64,000 nt of DNA from VXNE01 sp965248075 (GTDB taxonomy: Bacteria; Pseudomonadota; Gammaproteobacteria; Pseudomonadales; Azotimanducaceae): the NCBI GenBank assembly GCA_965248075.1, contig CBDFIL010000001.1:62001-126000 (forward strand), written 5' to 3'. The translations under genes and the position numbers were made by a program. Positions 45,955 to 55,397 of this stretch are shown here, piece by piece; positions within the stretch are counted from its first letter, which is position 1, and every line of letters starts with the position of its first letter. Below the pieces are notes generated by a model. The model made no database searches. It was not told where the DNA came from and saw nothing but the letters and a program-made list of their open reading frames with translations.

Positions 45955-47819
45955 CCGACGCAGCGTTCCACCAACGCCTCGAACCGGTCGATGCGCGACT
46001 CCAGCATGCCCACCGTGGTGCGCCAGAACTCGGGTTGCGTGAGGTCTGCGTCCAGGTGTTTCGCCGCGAGGTCCTCCGCGGTCATGCGGCCCGTGTCCCG
46101 CAGCAGCGCCTCGTAGCGCGGGAAGAACGCGTCGCCGAACGCCTCCCGGCGCGCATGGACGCCGAGGCTGAAGAGGTATCCGAACAGGTAGGGGAAGTTG
46201 TAGAAGCTGAGGCCGGAGATGTAGAAGTGGAGCTTGTTGGCCCAGAACAGCGGGTCCGGCTCCGAGAGGCTCTCGCCGTACCACCGCGTCCACGCCGCGC
46301 TCATCGTTTCCTTGAGTTCGTCCGGGGTCAGCGGACGCTCCGCACGGGCCTCGTAGAAGTTGCGCTCGAACTCGAAACGCGCCGGGATGTTCAACAGGAA
46401 GGCGACCACCGCCGTCGCCTCCTCCCAGACGATGTCGAACTCGGCCTCCGGCGTCGCGGCGCGTTCGAGCAGCGCATCACGGACGATCGTTTCGCAGAAA
46501 GTGCTCGCGGTCTCCGCGATCGACATGCCGTAGCGCCGCTGGCTGTCCGGCAGGTCGCGCATGACCCAGGCATGGAAGCCGTGGCCGAGTTCGTGCGCCA
46601 GGGTGATGACGTCGCTGGCACCGCCGGTGTAGGTCATGTAGACGCGCGGGTTGCGGGACTTCGCGAAGCGTGTGCAGTAGGCGCCGGGCTGTTTACGCGG
46701 GCCGACCGTGCCTTCGATCCAGCGTCTCTCGGCCATCATCCGCACGAAGCCTCCCATACGCGGGTCTACGCTGCCGTACGAACCGGCCACGATGTCGAGC
46801 GCGTCCGCATAGGCCACCGCGCCGCCGCGATCGTCGCCGACGACGGGCGCCGGCGCGCGCTGATCCCACGGACCGTAGCGCGCCTTGCCGTACGCCTTCG
46901 CCTGCAGCAACGCCGCCCGCCGCGCCAATGGCTGCGCTTCCTCCGCGACGGACAGCAGCGTCTCCAGCGTTTCCCGCCGCATCCGGTTCATGTGCAGAGG
47001 CGCATCGAGGAAGTGCACCGTCCGCTCGCGCGAGCGCTTGCGGCACATCTCCAGCCGCCAGCCGGCGATGGCATTGATCGCGGCCGCGCAGGACTCGCCG
47101 TGGGCGTCCCAAGCGGTATTGATCGCGCGCCACGCCTGCTCGCGCAGCGCATCGTCCGGCTTCTGCATCAGTCCCGCTGCGGCGGCGATTCCCATGGTGC
47201 GCCGTTCGCCGTCCACGGTCACCTCGCACGAGAGCGTTCCCGCGAGTCGGTCATAGAGCCGTCCCCAGGCGTGGATGCCGTCCTGGCCGAGCGCCGTGAC
47301 CAGGTTCTCTTCCGACAGACTCAGTAGTTCGTGGCGCCGCTTGCGGGAATGCTCCACCTCGAAGCGGGCGTGCGCCGTCGCCTCGTCGGCGAGGTACGCC
47401 TCGATCACGTCCCCGGGGATGCGGTCCAGGAACTGCGACAACGGCTCGGTCAACTCGGCAAGGCGCTTCTCCCGCGCCTGCAGGCGACCGATCAGGGCAA
47501 GTGCCGCCTCGTCGCCGCTGTCCACGCTGAGTCGGCAGTTTGCGTACACATACGGGTCGTGCAGCAGGCGACTGCCCTCCTCCGCCAGCGCGAAGGCGCG
47601 GCGCGCCGCCGCGATACCGGCTTCCGCTTCCGGAACGGTCAGGGTCTCCGCATCGTCCAGCAGCGCCAGGAGCATCGCATTGGCGTGCTCGATCTCGTCC
47701 TGTAGCGCATCGAGGCGATCCAGGTCCCGCTTCAGTTCCGGCGCGTCGGCTGCCGGGTATTCATCGGACAGGTCCCAGGCAACGCCCTGGACGCCGCCAG
47801 ACACATCCCCCCGCTTCAC
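45951..47819 (-). CDS. M3-family oligoendopeptidase (PepF-like)
   Basis: This 622-aa protein has the zinc motif LAHELGHGFHAW (about residue 408) with the downstream Glu in SIAETASTFCET, the M3 metallopeptidase pattern. GAYCTRFAKSRNPRVYMTYTG matches the substrate-binding region of the PepF/M3 group. There is no signal peptide, so it should digest oligopeptides in the cytoplasm. Translational coupling with the amidotransferase gene (ATGA overlap) suggests a peptide or amino-acid salvage unit. Confidence 0.92.
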   Translation of the reverse strand: MKRGDVSGGVQGVAWDLSDEYPAADAPELKRDLDRLDALQDEIEHANAMLLALLDDAETLTVPEAEAGIAAARRAFALAEEGSRLLHDPYVYANCRLSVDSGDEAALALIGRLQAREKRLAELTEPLSQFLDRIPGDVIEAYLADEATAHARFEVEHSRKRRHELLSLSEENLVTALGQDGIHAWGRLYDRLAGTLSCEVTVDGERRTMGIAAAAGLMQKPDDALREQAWRAINTAWDAHGESCAAAINAIAGWRLEMCRKRSRERTVHFLDAPLHMNRMRRETLETLLSVAEEAQPLARRAALLQAKAYGKARYGPWDQRAPAPVVGDDRGGAVAYADALDIVAGSYGSVDPRMGGFVRMMAERRWIEGTVGPRKQPGAYCTRFAKSRNPRVYMTYTGGASDVITLAHELGHGFHAWVMRDLPDSQRRYGMSIAETASTFCETIVRDALLERAATPEAEFDIVWEEATAVVAFLLNIPARFEFERNFYEARAERPLTPDELKETMSAAWTRWYGESLSEPDPLFWANKLHFYISGLSFYNFPYLFGYLFSLGVHARREAFGDAFFPRYEALLRDTGRMTAEDLAAKHLDADLTQPEFWRTTVGMLESRIDRFEALVERCVG

Positions 47820-47925
47820 GAAGTCGCTTCTCCCCGGGCCGTTTCGCCCGGGAGCTTAAGCGACCGGCGGCGGTTACGCCACGCAAGCTCCGCACGGTCC
47901 GCGTCGCTCGACGATCCTGTAGGGT

Positions 47926-47999
47926 CGACGCTTGTCGTCGCCCGTGTCGAGCCTGTGCAAGCCCCTGGCGACGGGACGGGACAAGCCCGTCCCCTACGG
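47926..47999. repeat. Dispersed hairpin repeat, unit A second copy
   Basis: It matches 13380-13453 in 72 of 74 bases. Internal stems are GCGACGACAAGCGTCG-like and GGGACGGG-ACAAG-CCCGTCCC. It lies in the gap between the divergent-facing ends of the M3 peptidase and SUMF1/PEGA genes. Confidence 0.85.
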
Positions 48000-48040
48000 T
48001 CGCTGCCCGGTGGGCATGCCCCGCCAACAGCCACCGGGCC

Positions 48041-49733
48041 TCAGAGTTCCCGGACCACCCGGAATCCACGCGAGTCGGTCGGCGCCGTCCCCAGGTTGCG
48101 GGCGCTCGCGCGCAGGTCGTCCGGCGGTGAGTCGAAGGCGCCGCCTCGCACGACGCGGGACGAGTAGCAGCCGCGTGTCCACTCCCGAGCGTCCGGCGGC
48201 GCCGTTTCGTAGGACGGATGCCAGCAGTCGGCGACCCACTCCTCTACGTTGCCGAAGACGTCGTGCAGCCCGAAGGCGTTCGGCGCGAAGTTCCCCACCG
48301 GAGCCACTCGCACGAACCCGTCGTCGCACTCCACCGACGCGTACTGCCGGAATCGTTCCTGCATCGACGCATCGCCCACATTGGCGTAGCGACAGATCGG
48401 GCCGATATCGTCACCGAAGAAGAACGTCGTGTCGCTGCCGGCGCGGGCGGCGTACTCCCACTCCGACTCGGTCGGCAAGCGGTAGCGGTAGCCCGTCTCG
48501 CGGGACAGGAACGCGAGGTATCCGTCGACGTCCTGGAGCGTGACGTTGTTGATGGGCATGTCCGCCTCGCCAGGCCAATCCTCGTAACTTCGGAACGCCC
48601 CAACGGTCACTTCGTGGACCCCGATGGCGAACGGCTGTGCCACCCGCACCGCGCGTACCGGTCGCTCGTTCGCGAGCCCGGCATCCGACCCCATGCGGAA
48701 GGATCCCGCGCCGACGACGATGAGTTCCGGTCCCGCGCCGCCCGAGCGTAGCGTGTCGCGGAACCGTTGTCCCGGCGTGACCTCGAACCGCTGCATCGCG
48801 AGACTGAGCCGCACGCCATCCGGGGACATCGTCAGGTTGCGGAGCAGGTTGCGGTACCCCACCGCCGTCGCACGCACCGAGAACGTCCCCGCGGGCAGGC
48901 GCATGTCCTCTTCGTAGGCGACGCCGCGCGAGCCACCCTCGTCCCGCCAGGTCACGCGCACGTCCGCATCGCGGGGACTGACGGACAGCCGCAGGCGCCC
49001 GTAGATACGGGACAATGCCAGGTCGACGATGTTCCTGCCCTGCCTGACCGCCACGGTCCGCTCGAGTGCGCCGTACCCCGGCTCGGAAACGCGAACACGG
49101 TAGTCGCCGACGGGCAGTTCGATGCCCGGACGGTAGGTCATCGGCGCATCGAGCAACTCGATCGACGCCCTCGCCGGCGTCGTCTGCAGCGACAGGCTGC
49201 CCATGCGCAGCCGCTCGAGTTCGAAAGTGTGCTCCGTCGCCGCGTCCGGGAACACCTCGACCGTGGTCGACTTCGTCTCCCTGCCTTGCAGGGAAACTTG
49301 TATCTCGTGCTCTCCCGTCGGCATCTCGTCGACCGTCACCGGAGTGCACGTCGTCGAGGCGCCTCGCCGTCCACGGTGACGGTAGCGCCGCGCGGGTTGG
49401 TGATCACCGCAAGGCTGTCCCACCGCCGCTTTCGAAGGTCACGACCTCGACCGTGCATGCCGCTCACCGCGGCCCAGCGTCAGTCTGCGCAACTCCGCCG
49501 GGTGGTATGGATGTTCGAAGATGCAGGACGACCGCGCCGGGGCGCACGTCCGAAAGCGTCACCGGCGTCACGCCTGCGCGCTCCCCGTTCAGCGTGACGG
49601 CAGCACCCTCCGGGGACGTCTTGAGGTCGATCGTGGCCGTGCCGAAAACGAGTCGCGGCCCGAGCCCGCCGGACAGCCAGTCCGCCACGCCGAGCACGAT
49701 CAGCAGCACGGCCAGCAGCGTCCACTTGTTCAT
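48041..49733 (-). pseudogene. SUMF1 (FGE-like)/PEGA-domain protein with damaged 5' part
   Basis: The region 48041-49423 is one open frame: a PEGA domain (MPTGEHEIQVSLQGRE), a second PEGA-like part, and a C-terminal SUMF1/formylglycine-enzyme-like domain (GSFRMGSDAGLANERP, YRYRLPTESEWEYAAR, VVRGGAFDSPPDDLRAS, DSRGFRVVREL). The start of the family's usual architecture lies at 49733: MNKWTLLAVLLIVLGVADWL is a membrane anchor followed by a PEGA repeat. Between about 49510 and 49350 the frame changes at least three times, each by a single base. Either the gene is decayed or the assembly is poor here. SUMF1 domains in such proteins often act as binding modules. Confidence 0.75.
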
Positions 49734-49925
49734 CTCGGCGTCGCTCCAGTTGCGTCGTCCCCGGTCCGGCGCCCCGTCCCGTCAAGCCGGCCCGCCCGGG
49801 TCGCGGCGGCGACTATACAGTCGCACTCGCCCTCTGCCATACTCGCCCGGCCCGCCCGACCGGGCGGACATCTTAGCCGAGACAACGGCAGAACCACGAC
49901 TTGGGACAACTGCAGGAGAGACCGA

Positions 49926-50225
49926 ATGAGCAGCGCCGACGGTGCCTGGAACACCACGATGAACACCCCCATGGGCGCCCAGAAGGGGACCCTCACCCTG
50001 GCCACCGACGGTGACACGCTGACGGGCTCGCTCTCGGGAGCGCAGGGCACCATCGAACTGAAGGACGGGGCGGTGGACGGCGACGCGCTGTCCTGGAAAG
50101 CCGACATCAGCCAACCGATGGCCATGACGCTGGAGTTCAGCGCCACCGTGGACGGCGACGAAATCTCCGGCAACGTCAAGCTCGGCGCGTTCGGCAACGC
50201 GTCCTTCTCGGGCACCCGCGCCTGA
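49926..50225 (+). CDS. Small conserved hypothetical protein (99 aa)
   Basis: AGGAGAG precedes the ATG by 5-6 bases. The product MSSADGAWNTTMNTPMGAQK… is a short beta-rich protein with repeated GDTLTGSL, GTIELKDGAVDGDALSW and GNVKLGAFGNASF strands, and no signal peptide. Similar small proteins occur next to acyl-CoA metabolism genes. It sits 93 bases before a carboxyltransferase gene and may be co-transcribed. The function is unknown. Confidence 0.75.
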   Translation: MSSADGAWNTTMNTPMGAQKGTLTLATDGDTLTGSLSGAQGTIELKDGAVDGDALSWKADISQPMAMTLEFSATVDGDEISGNVKLGAFGNASFSGTRA

Positions 50226-50318
50226 GCGCCTTACCAGCGGTGCGGCGCCCGAATCGGAAATAGCCCGCTGAGCTGGGAAGAGGACATCCGCGAGCTTCGC
50301 CGCCGCGAAGCCCTGTCG

Positions 50319-51818
50319 ATGGAGATGGGCGGCCCGGACAAGGTCGCCCGCCAGCACGAGTTCGGCAAGCTCACGATCCGCGAGCGCATCGCCGCCATCG
50401 CGGACACGGGCTCGTTTCACGAGATCGGCGCCCTGGCGGGCGTCGCGTCGTATGACGACGACGGGGAACTCACGGACTTCACGCCCTCGAACTTCGTCCT
50501 CGGCACGGCCGACCTCGAAGGCCGTCCCGTGGTGCTGTCCGGCGACGACTTCACGGTCCGCGGCGGCTCGGCGGATGCCTCCATCGGCGCCAAGCGCCTG
50601 CGCGCGGAGGGGTTGGCCCTGCAGTTGCGCCTGCCGCACGTACGCCTGGTCGACGGCATGGGCGGCGGCGGTTCGGTCAAGACCATCGAGATGGCCGGCC
50701 GCACGTACATTCCGGAGTTGCGCGGCTGGGAGACGGTGGTCGGACACCTCGCCACCGCACCCTCGGTGTCTCTGGCGCTCGGCTCCGTCGCCGGCATCGG
50801 TGCGGCCCGCGTCGCCACTTCGCACTACTCGGTGATCGTTCGGGACACCGCCCAGATGATGATCGCCGGGCCGGCGCTGGTCGACTGGGCGAACCTGGGC
50901 GACGTGTCCAAGGAAGAACTCGGCGCCTCGAAGATCCACACGCGCAACGGCGCGATCGATGACGAGGCGGCGTCCGAAGCCGAGGCTTTCGCGCTCGCAC
51001 GGCGGTTCCTGTCCTACCTGCCGTCGAGCGTGGACGAGCTGCCGCCGATCACGGAGTCCAACGACGATCCGAACCGCCGCGAGGCGGACCTGATCGGCAT
51101 CGTCCCGAAGAACCCGCGCAAGATCTACAAGATGCACCGCGTCATCGACGCGGTGGTGGACCGCGGGTCGTTCTTCGAGATCGGGCGCAAGTGGGGCCGC
51201 TCGATCCTCTGCGGCCTCGCCCGCCTGGACGGCATCCCGGTGGCCCTGTTCGCCGAGAACCCGGCGGTCTATGGCGGCGCCTGGACGGCCGACTCCTGCC
51301 GCAAGCTCACCCGCCTGATCGACCTGGCCGCACTCTTCCACCTGCCGATCGTCCACCTCGTGGACTGCCCCGGCTTCCTCATCGGCAAGAAGAGCGAGCA
51401 GGAGGCCACCATTCGCTTCGGCTCGCAAACCCTCGCCGCACTGGGCCAGGCCGACGTGCCGTTCTGCAGTGTCGTGGTGCGCAAGGCGTTCGGCGTCGCC
51501 GGCGGCGCGAATCACAAACCCGGGGACCACCACGTGCGGGTGGCCTGGCCGTCAGGAGACTGGGGTTCGCTGCCCATCGAGGGCGGTATCGAGGTGGCCT
51601 ACAAGGCGGAACTCGCCGCAGCGGCCGACCGCGATGCGCATCTCGCGCGCATCAGGGAACGGTTGAACCGCGTCCGCTCGCCCTTCCGCAGTGCAGAATT
51701 CTTCGAGATCGAGGAGATCATCGACCCGCGCGATACGCGGCCCGTTCTGTGCCGGTGGATCCGGTTGGCGCGCAAGGCGCTACGCCCGGAGCCGGCGCGC
51801 TTTTCCTACCGGCCGTAG
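50319..51818 (+). CDS. Acyl-CoA carboxylase beta subunit (carboxyltransferase)
   Basis: The product is 499 aa from ATG 50319. The N-terminus EMGGPDKVARQHEFGKLTIRERI is typical but homologues usually extend about 17 residues upstream (WEEDIRELRRREAL), which would need the CTG at 50268 as start. Two crotonase-like domains are present, with LVDGMGGGGSVKT, SVAGIGAARVATSHYSVIV, HLVDCPGFLIG and VRKAFGVAGGAN. It transfers CO2 from biotin to an acyl-CoA. No biotin-carboxylase alpha subunit is near, so the partner must be elsewhere. Confidence 0.9.
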   Translation: MEMGGPDKVARQHEFGKLTIRERIAAIADTGSFHEIGALAGVASYDDDGELTDFTPSNFVLGTADLEGRPVVLSGDDFTVRGGSADASIGAKRLRAEGLALQLRLPHVRLVDGMGGGGSVKTIEMAGRTYIPELRGWETVVGHLATAPSVSLALGSVAGIGAARVATSHYSVIVRDTAQMMIAGPALVDWANLGDVSKEELGASKIHTRNGAIDDEAASEAEAFALARRFLSYLPSSVDELPPITESNDDPNRREADLIGIVPKNPRKIYKMHRVIDAVVDRGSFFEIGRKWGRSILCGLARLDGIPVALFAENPAVYGGAWTADSCRKLTRLIDLAALFHLPIVHLVDCPGFLIGKKSEQEATIRFGSQTLAALGQADVPFCSVVVRKAFGVAGGANHKPGDHHVRVAWPSGDWGSLPIEGGIEVAYKAELAAAADRDAHLARIRERLNRVRSPFRSAEFFEIEEIIDPRDTRPVLCRWIRLARKALRPEPARFSYRP

Positions 51819-51831
51819 CGTCGGGACCGCG

Positions 51832-51882
51832 CACGAATTCGAAGACGGGACGCCACACAAGGGCGTCCCCTACATCCGCCCG
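51832..51882. repeat. Dispersed hairpin repeat, unit B second copy
   Basis: It resembles 13290-13338: ACGAATTCGA, then GGGACGCC…GGCGTCCC and CTACATCCGCCCG. The loop is two bases longer here (CACA insert). It lies between the carboxyltransferase gene and the terminator of the aldehyde dehydrogenase gene. Confidence 0.8.
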
Positions 51883-51892
51883 CGTTTCGGCC

Positions 51893-51946
51893 AAAAAAGA
51901 ACGGCCTCCGAGCCCGGCCGCGCGTGCGGCCGGGCCGGGAGGCCGT
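51893..51946 (-). terminator. Rho-independent terminator of the aldehyde dehydrogenase gene
   Basis: On the minus strand a long stem (ACGGCCTCC with GGAGGCCGT, inner CCCGGCCGC with GCGGCCGGG) is followed by TTCTTTTTT. It begins about 20 bases beyond the stop of the gene at 51967. Confidence 0.8.
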
Positions 51947-51966
51947 CGCATGGATCCCGCCGGCGG

Positions 51967-53400
51967 TCAGCCCGCGGCGTTGTAGCCCATGATGGCCTTC
52001 ACCTCGAGGAACTCCTCGAGGCCGTACTCGCCCCACTCGCGACCGTTGCCGGACTGCTTGTATCCCCCGAAGGGCGCATGGTTGTCCACGGATGCGCCGT
52101 TCAGGTGCACGTTGCCCGTACGGATGCGCCGCGCGATGGCCCTGGCCCGCTCCGGATCGCCGGACGAGATGTAGCCGGAAAGCCCGTAGACCGTGTCGTT
52201 GGCAATCCGGACGGCGTCCTCGTCGTCCTCGTAGCCGATGAGCGACAGGACCGGGCCGAAGATCTCTTCCCGCGCGATCGTCATGTCGTTGGTGACGTTC
52301 GAGAACACCGTCGGCTTCACGTAGTAGCCCTGATTCAGGCCGTCCGGACGTCCCGTGCCGCCGGTCTCCAGTGTCGCGCCTTCGTCGATGCCCTTCTGGA
52401 TGAGGTTCTGGATCTTCTCGAATTGCACGCTGGAGACCACCGGTCCGATGGTGGTGTCCCGGGCGGTCGGCGCGCCGACCTTGACCTGCTCGGCCGCCGC
52501 CTTCGCGATGGCCGCGGCTTCAGCCATGCGCGAGCGGGGCACCAGCATGCGCGTCGGCGCGTTGCAGGACTGGCCGGAGTTCATGCACATGCCGAACACG
52601 TCTCGTGAGATCGCCGCGGTGAAGTCCGCGTCGTCCAGGATGATGTTCGCGGACTTGCCGCCGAGTTCCTGCGAGACGCGCTTGACCGTCGGGGCTGCAT
52701 TGCGGGCGACGTCGATGCCGGCGCGGGTCGAGCCCGTGAACGACATCATGTCGATGTCGGGGTGCGACGCGAGCGCCGCACCGACCGTGGGGCCGTCGCC
52801 GTTGACGAGGTTGAAGACGCCCGCCGGGACACCCGCCTCGTGCAGGATTTCCGCGAAGACGATGGCGTTGAACGGCGCCACCTCGGAGGGCTTCAGCACC
52901 ATGGTGCAGCCCGCCGCCAACGCCGGGGCGACCTTGCACGCGATCTGGTTGATCGGCCAGTTCCACGGTGTGATGAAGCCGCATACGCCGGCCGGCTCCT
53001 TGATGACGTGCGACGAACCGAGGTCCTGCTCGAACTCGTAGTTGCGCAGGATGTTCAGCGTCGTCATGAAGTGCCCGAGTCCGGCGGGCGCCTGCGCGGC
53101 GTTCGCCAGCCCCATCGGGGCGCCCATTTCGGAGCTGATGGTCGCCGCCAGTTCGCCGAGGCGGGTCTTGAACACCTCGATGATCCGCTCCATCAGGGCC
53201 ACGCGCTCCTCGCGCGTCGTCTGCGACCACGTTTCGAAGGCCGCCGTGGCCGCGGCTACCGCAGCGTCAACGTCCGCCTGCCCCCCAAGTGCGATCGTAT
53301 CGATGGCTTCCTCGGTGGCGGGGTTGATGACTTCCAGCAGGTCGCCGGTGGACGAAGGCACCCACTCGCCGTTGATGTAGAACTTCTGTCGATTACTCAC
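51967..53400 (-). CDS. NAD(P)+-dependent aldehyde dehydrogenase
   Basis: This 477-aa protein has all ALDH marks: GFITPWNWPINQIACK, MVLKPSEVAPFNA, FTGSTRAGIDVA, the general base Glu245 in SQELGGKSANI, the catalytic Cys279 in NSGQSCNAPTR and EEIFGPVLS. It oxidises an aldehyde to the acid. The range of substrates is broad in this subfamily. It is monocistronic, with its own terminator. Confidence 0.93.
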   Translation of the reverse strand: MSNRQKFYINGEWVPSSTGDLLEVINPATEEAIDTIALGGQADVDAAVAAATAAFETWSQTTREERVALMERIIEVFKTRLGELAATISSEMGAPMGLANAAQAPAGLGHFMTTLNILRNYEFEQDLGSSHVIKEPAGVCGFITPWNWPINQIACKVAPALAAGCTMVLKPSEVAPFNAIVFAEILHEAGVPAGVFNLVNGDGPTVGAALASHPDIDMMSFTGSTRAGIDVARNAAPTVKRVSQELGGKSANIILDDADFTAAISRDVFGMCMNSGQSCNAPTRMLVPRSRMAEAAAIAKAAAEQVKVGAPTARDTTIGPVVSSVQFEKIQNLIQKGIDEGATLETGGTGRPDGLNQGYYVKPTVFSNVTNDMTIAREEIFGPVLSLIGYEDDEDAVRIANDTVYGLSGYISSGDPERARAIARRIRTGNVHLNGASVDNHAPFGGYKQSGNGREWGEYGLEEFLEVKAIMGYNAAG

Positions 53401-53562
53401 GATTGACTCCCCTGTTCAAAGATGTCGGAACTGTGCTCGGCCACGGCGCACTGCGCATGACGCAGGACAAGCCGGGCGGCTATTGTCCATGCAACGCCGG
53501 GCCACTTCCACCGCAGGATAAGCGTCCCGTCTGTCCGGCGGGGTGGCCGGTCGGCTGATCGT

Positions 53563-54096
53563 CTACGCGGTGAGCGCGTTCCGGTCCTGCAGATCTTCGC
53601 GCCGCAGGCCCTCCCGGTACCGGGCGACCAGTACGTCCGGATCGAATTCCACCCCGATGGGGTTCTGGGCGAAGGCCGGCGTACGGAACCACTCGTGCAG
53701 CGCCTCCAGCGTCTCGAAGTTGTCGATCTGCAGCTCCACCCGGTGACCGTTTGGATCCTGGTAGTACAGCGACGTGGTCGGCCCGTGATTGATCGTCCAC
53801 ACCGGCACGATGCCCTCCCCTTTCAGCCTCTCGTACGTCAGCACGAGGTCGTCCAGCGTCTCGTAGGTATATGCAAAATGGTCGATGCCCGCCGTGCCGG
53901 GCGCGGGATCCGGCGCATCCGGCGTGTTCACGAAGGCCAGCCGATGGTGCTCCTCGTCGTAGGTGATGAACGCCAGGAAGTCGTTTTCGAAGGCCGGCCA
54001 CGCGTGCAGCACGGTGCGGTACCAGTCGACGGTCTCCCGGAACCGGTTCGTGCGGAGCACCACGTGCGCGAACTTGGTTGGGCGAATCTCTGACAT
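53563..54096 (-). CDS. VOC-family (glyoxalase/extradiol dioxygenase-like) protein
   Basis: This 177-aa protein has two beta-alpha-beta-beta-beta units: FAHVVLRTNRFRETVDWYRTV, HHRLAFVNTP, then IDHFAYTYETLDDLVLTYE and YYQDPNGHRVELQIDNF, placing metal-ligand His and Glu as in one-domain ring-cleavage enzymes. It may be a dioxygenase or isomerase of an aromatic or ketone pathway. It is 3 bases downstream of the serine hydrolase gene, in the same operon. Confidence 0.85.
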   Translation of the reverse strand: MSEIRPTKFAHVVLRTNRFRETVDWYRTVLHAWPAFENDFLAFITYDEEHHRLAFVNTPDAPDPAPGTAGIDHFAYTYETLDDLVLTYERLKGEGIVPVWTINHGPTTSLYYQDPNGHRVELQIDNFETLEALHEWFRTPAFAQNPIGVEFDPDVLVARYREGLRREDLQDRNALTA

Positions 54097-54099
54097 CGC

Positions 54100-55299
54100 T
54101 CAAGCCTCCAGGGATTCGTAGACCGCATTCCAGAGGCCGAAGCCCCGCTCGTCGCCGAGGATGCCCGCGTCCATGCGGTTCATGACATAGGAGAAAGCGA
54201 CGCGGGCATCGAGATCGCACACCACGAGGGAACCGCCGTACCCGCCCCAGAAACAGACGTTCTCGTTCGGCACCGCCGGCAGGCCCTCGACGGGCAGGCC
54301 GTAGCCGAGGCCGAACCGCATCGGGATGCCCAGCACCAGGTCCACGCCGCTGGTCTGTTCCTCGAGGACGGCCTTGCATCCGGGGGGCGACATCAGCGTC
54401 TTGCCGAACGCCGTCCCGTGGTTCGCCAGCAGCGTCTGCAGGCGCACGATGCTGCGTGCATTGCCGTGCCCGTTCGCGGCCGGCATCTCCGCCTGCCGCC
54501 ATGCCGCCGTCTTCGTGTCCGCGATGTCGACCATGGCGTTGTTGCCGACCGTTCGGGCGGCGATCGACCCGGGTACGAGATCGAGCATCTCGTCCGGCGT
54601 CACCGGCGGCGGGACGAGTTCGGCGATGCGCGGAAAGTGCTTCGGGTCCACCCCGACATGGAAGTCGGCGTCCAGGGGTTCGGCAAGTTCCTCGCGCAGG
54701 AACGTCCCGAGCGACCTGCCCGAGATGCGCCGCACCACCTCGCCCACCAGGTTGCCCTGGGTGATGGCGTGGTAGCCGCTCGCCGTCCCCGGTTCCCACC
54801 AGGGCGCCTGCGCGGCAAGGAGTTCGGCCACCCTGTCCCAGTCGTACCAGACGTGCGACGAAGCTTCGACCTCGAGTCCCGACAGGCCGGCGCTGTGGCT
54901 CAGCAGATGCCGCACTTCCACCCCCTCCTTGCCGTTCTGCGCGAACTCGGGCCAGTACTGTGCGACCGGTGCGTGCATGTCGAGTTGGCCGCGGTCCGCC
55001 AGCAGCAGCGCACAGAGCGCCGTCATGGTCTTCGTGCTCGAGTAGACGTTGACGATGGTGTCCTCGACCCAGGGCTCCGTCGCCGCCGCGTCGCGATGGC
55101 CGGCCCAGATGTCGACCACGAACTCCCCCTCGACCGTCATGGCGAAGGAAGCGCCCAAGTCCCCGAGTTCCGTGAAGTTCCGCTCGAACGCATCCGTGAC
55201 GCGTGCAAAGCGTTCGTCGCAGCTACCGTGGTTTCTGGCATGCCCCGTCCCCCGAACCGAAGGCCCGAAACGTACCACACCATCGCTCCAGGGTCGCAT
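54100..55299 (-). CDS. Serine hydrolase (class C beta-lactamase/EstB-like)
   Basis: About 370-399 aa. Marks are VNVYSSTKTMTALCALLL (SxxK nucleophile motif), SGYHAITQGNLVGEV (Tyr base) and FCFWGGYGGSLVV-like C-terminal WGG. The reading frame is open to an ATG at 55299, but homologues start nearer GSCDERFARVTDAFERNF. An ATG with good context (MPETT…) lies in another frame just before that segment, so a one-base indel at the start is suspected. It is a soluble esterase or peptidase of the penicillin-binding fold. Confidence 0.83.
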   Translation of the reverse strand: MRPWSDGVVRFGPSVRGTGHARNHGSCDERFARVTDAFERNFTELGDLGASFAMTVEGEFVVDIWAGHRDAAATEPWVEDTIVNVYSSTKTMTALCALLLADRGQLDMHAPVAQYWPEFAQNGKEGVEVRHLLSHSAGLSGLEVEASSHVWYDWDRVAELLAAQAPWWEPGTASGYHAITQGNLVGEVVRRISGRSLGTFLREELAEPLDADFHVGVDPKHFPRIAELVPPPVTPDEMLDLVPGSIAARTVGNNAMVDIADTKTAAWRQAEMPAANGHGNARSIVRLQTLLANHGTAFGKTLMSPPGCKAVLEEQTSGVDLVLGIPMRFGLGYGLPVEGLPAVPNENVCFWGGYGGSLVVCDLDARVAFSYVMNRMDAGILGDERGFGLWNAVYESLEA

Positions 55300-55397
55300 C
55301 TGGCGGGTGCCGGGAGGTGCCGGGAGCGCCAGACGTTTACGCGCCGCACCGGGTCGCTTACGCTGCGCGCTTTGTTCAGACTCCGGGTGGATGAGGC

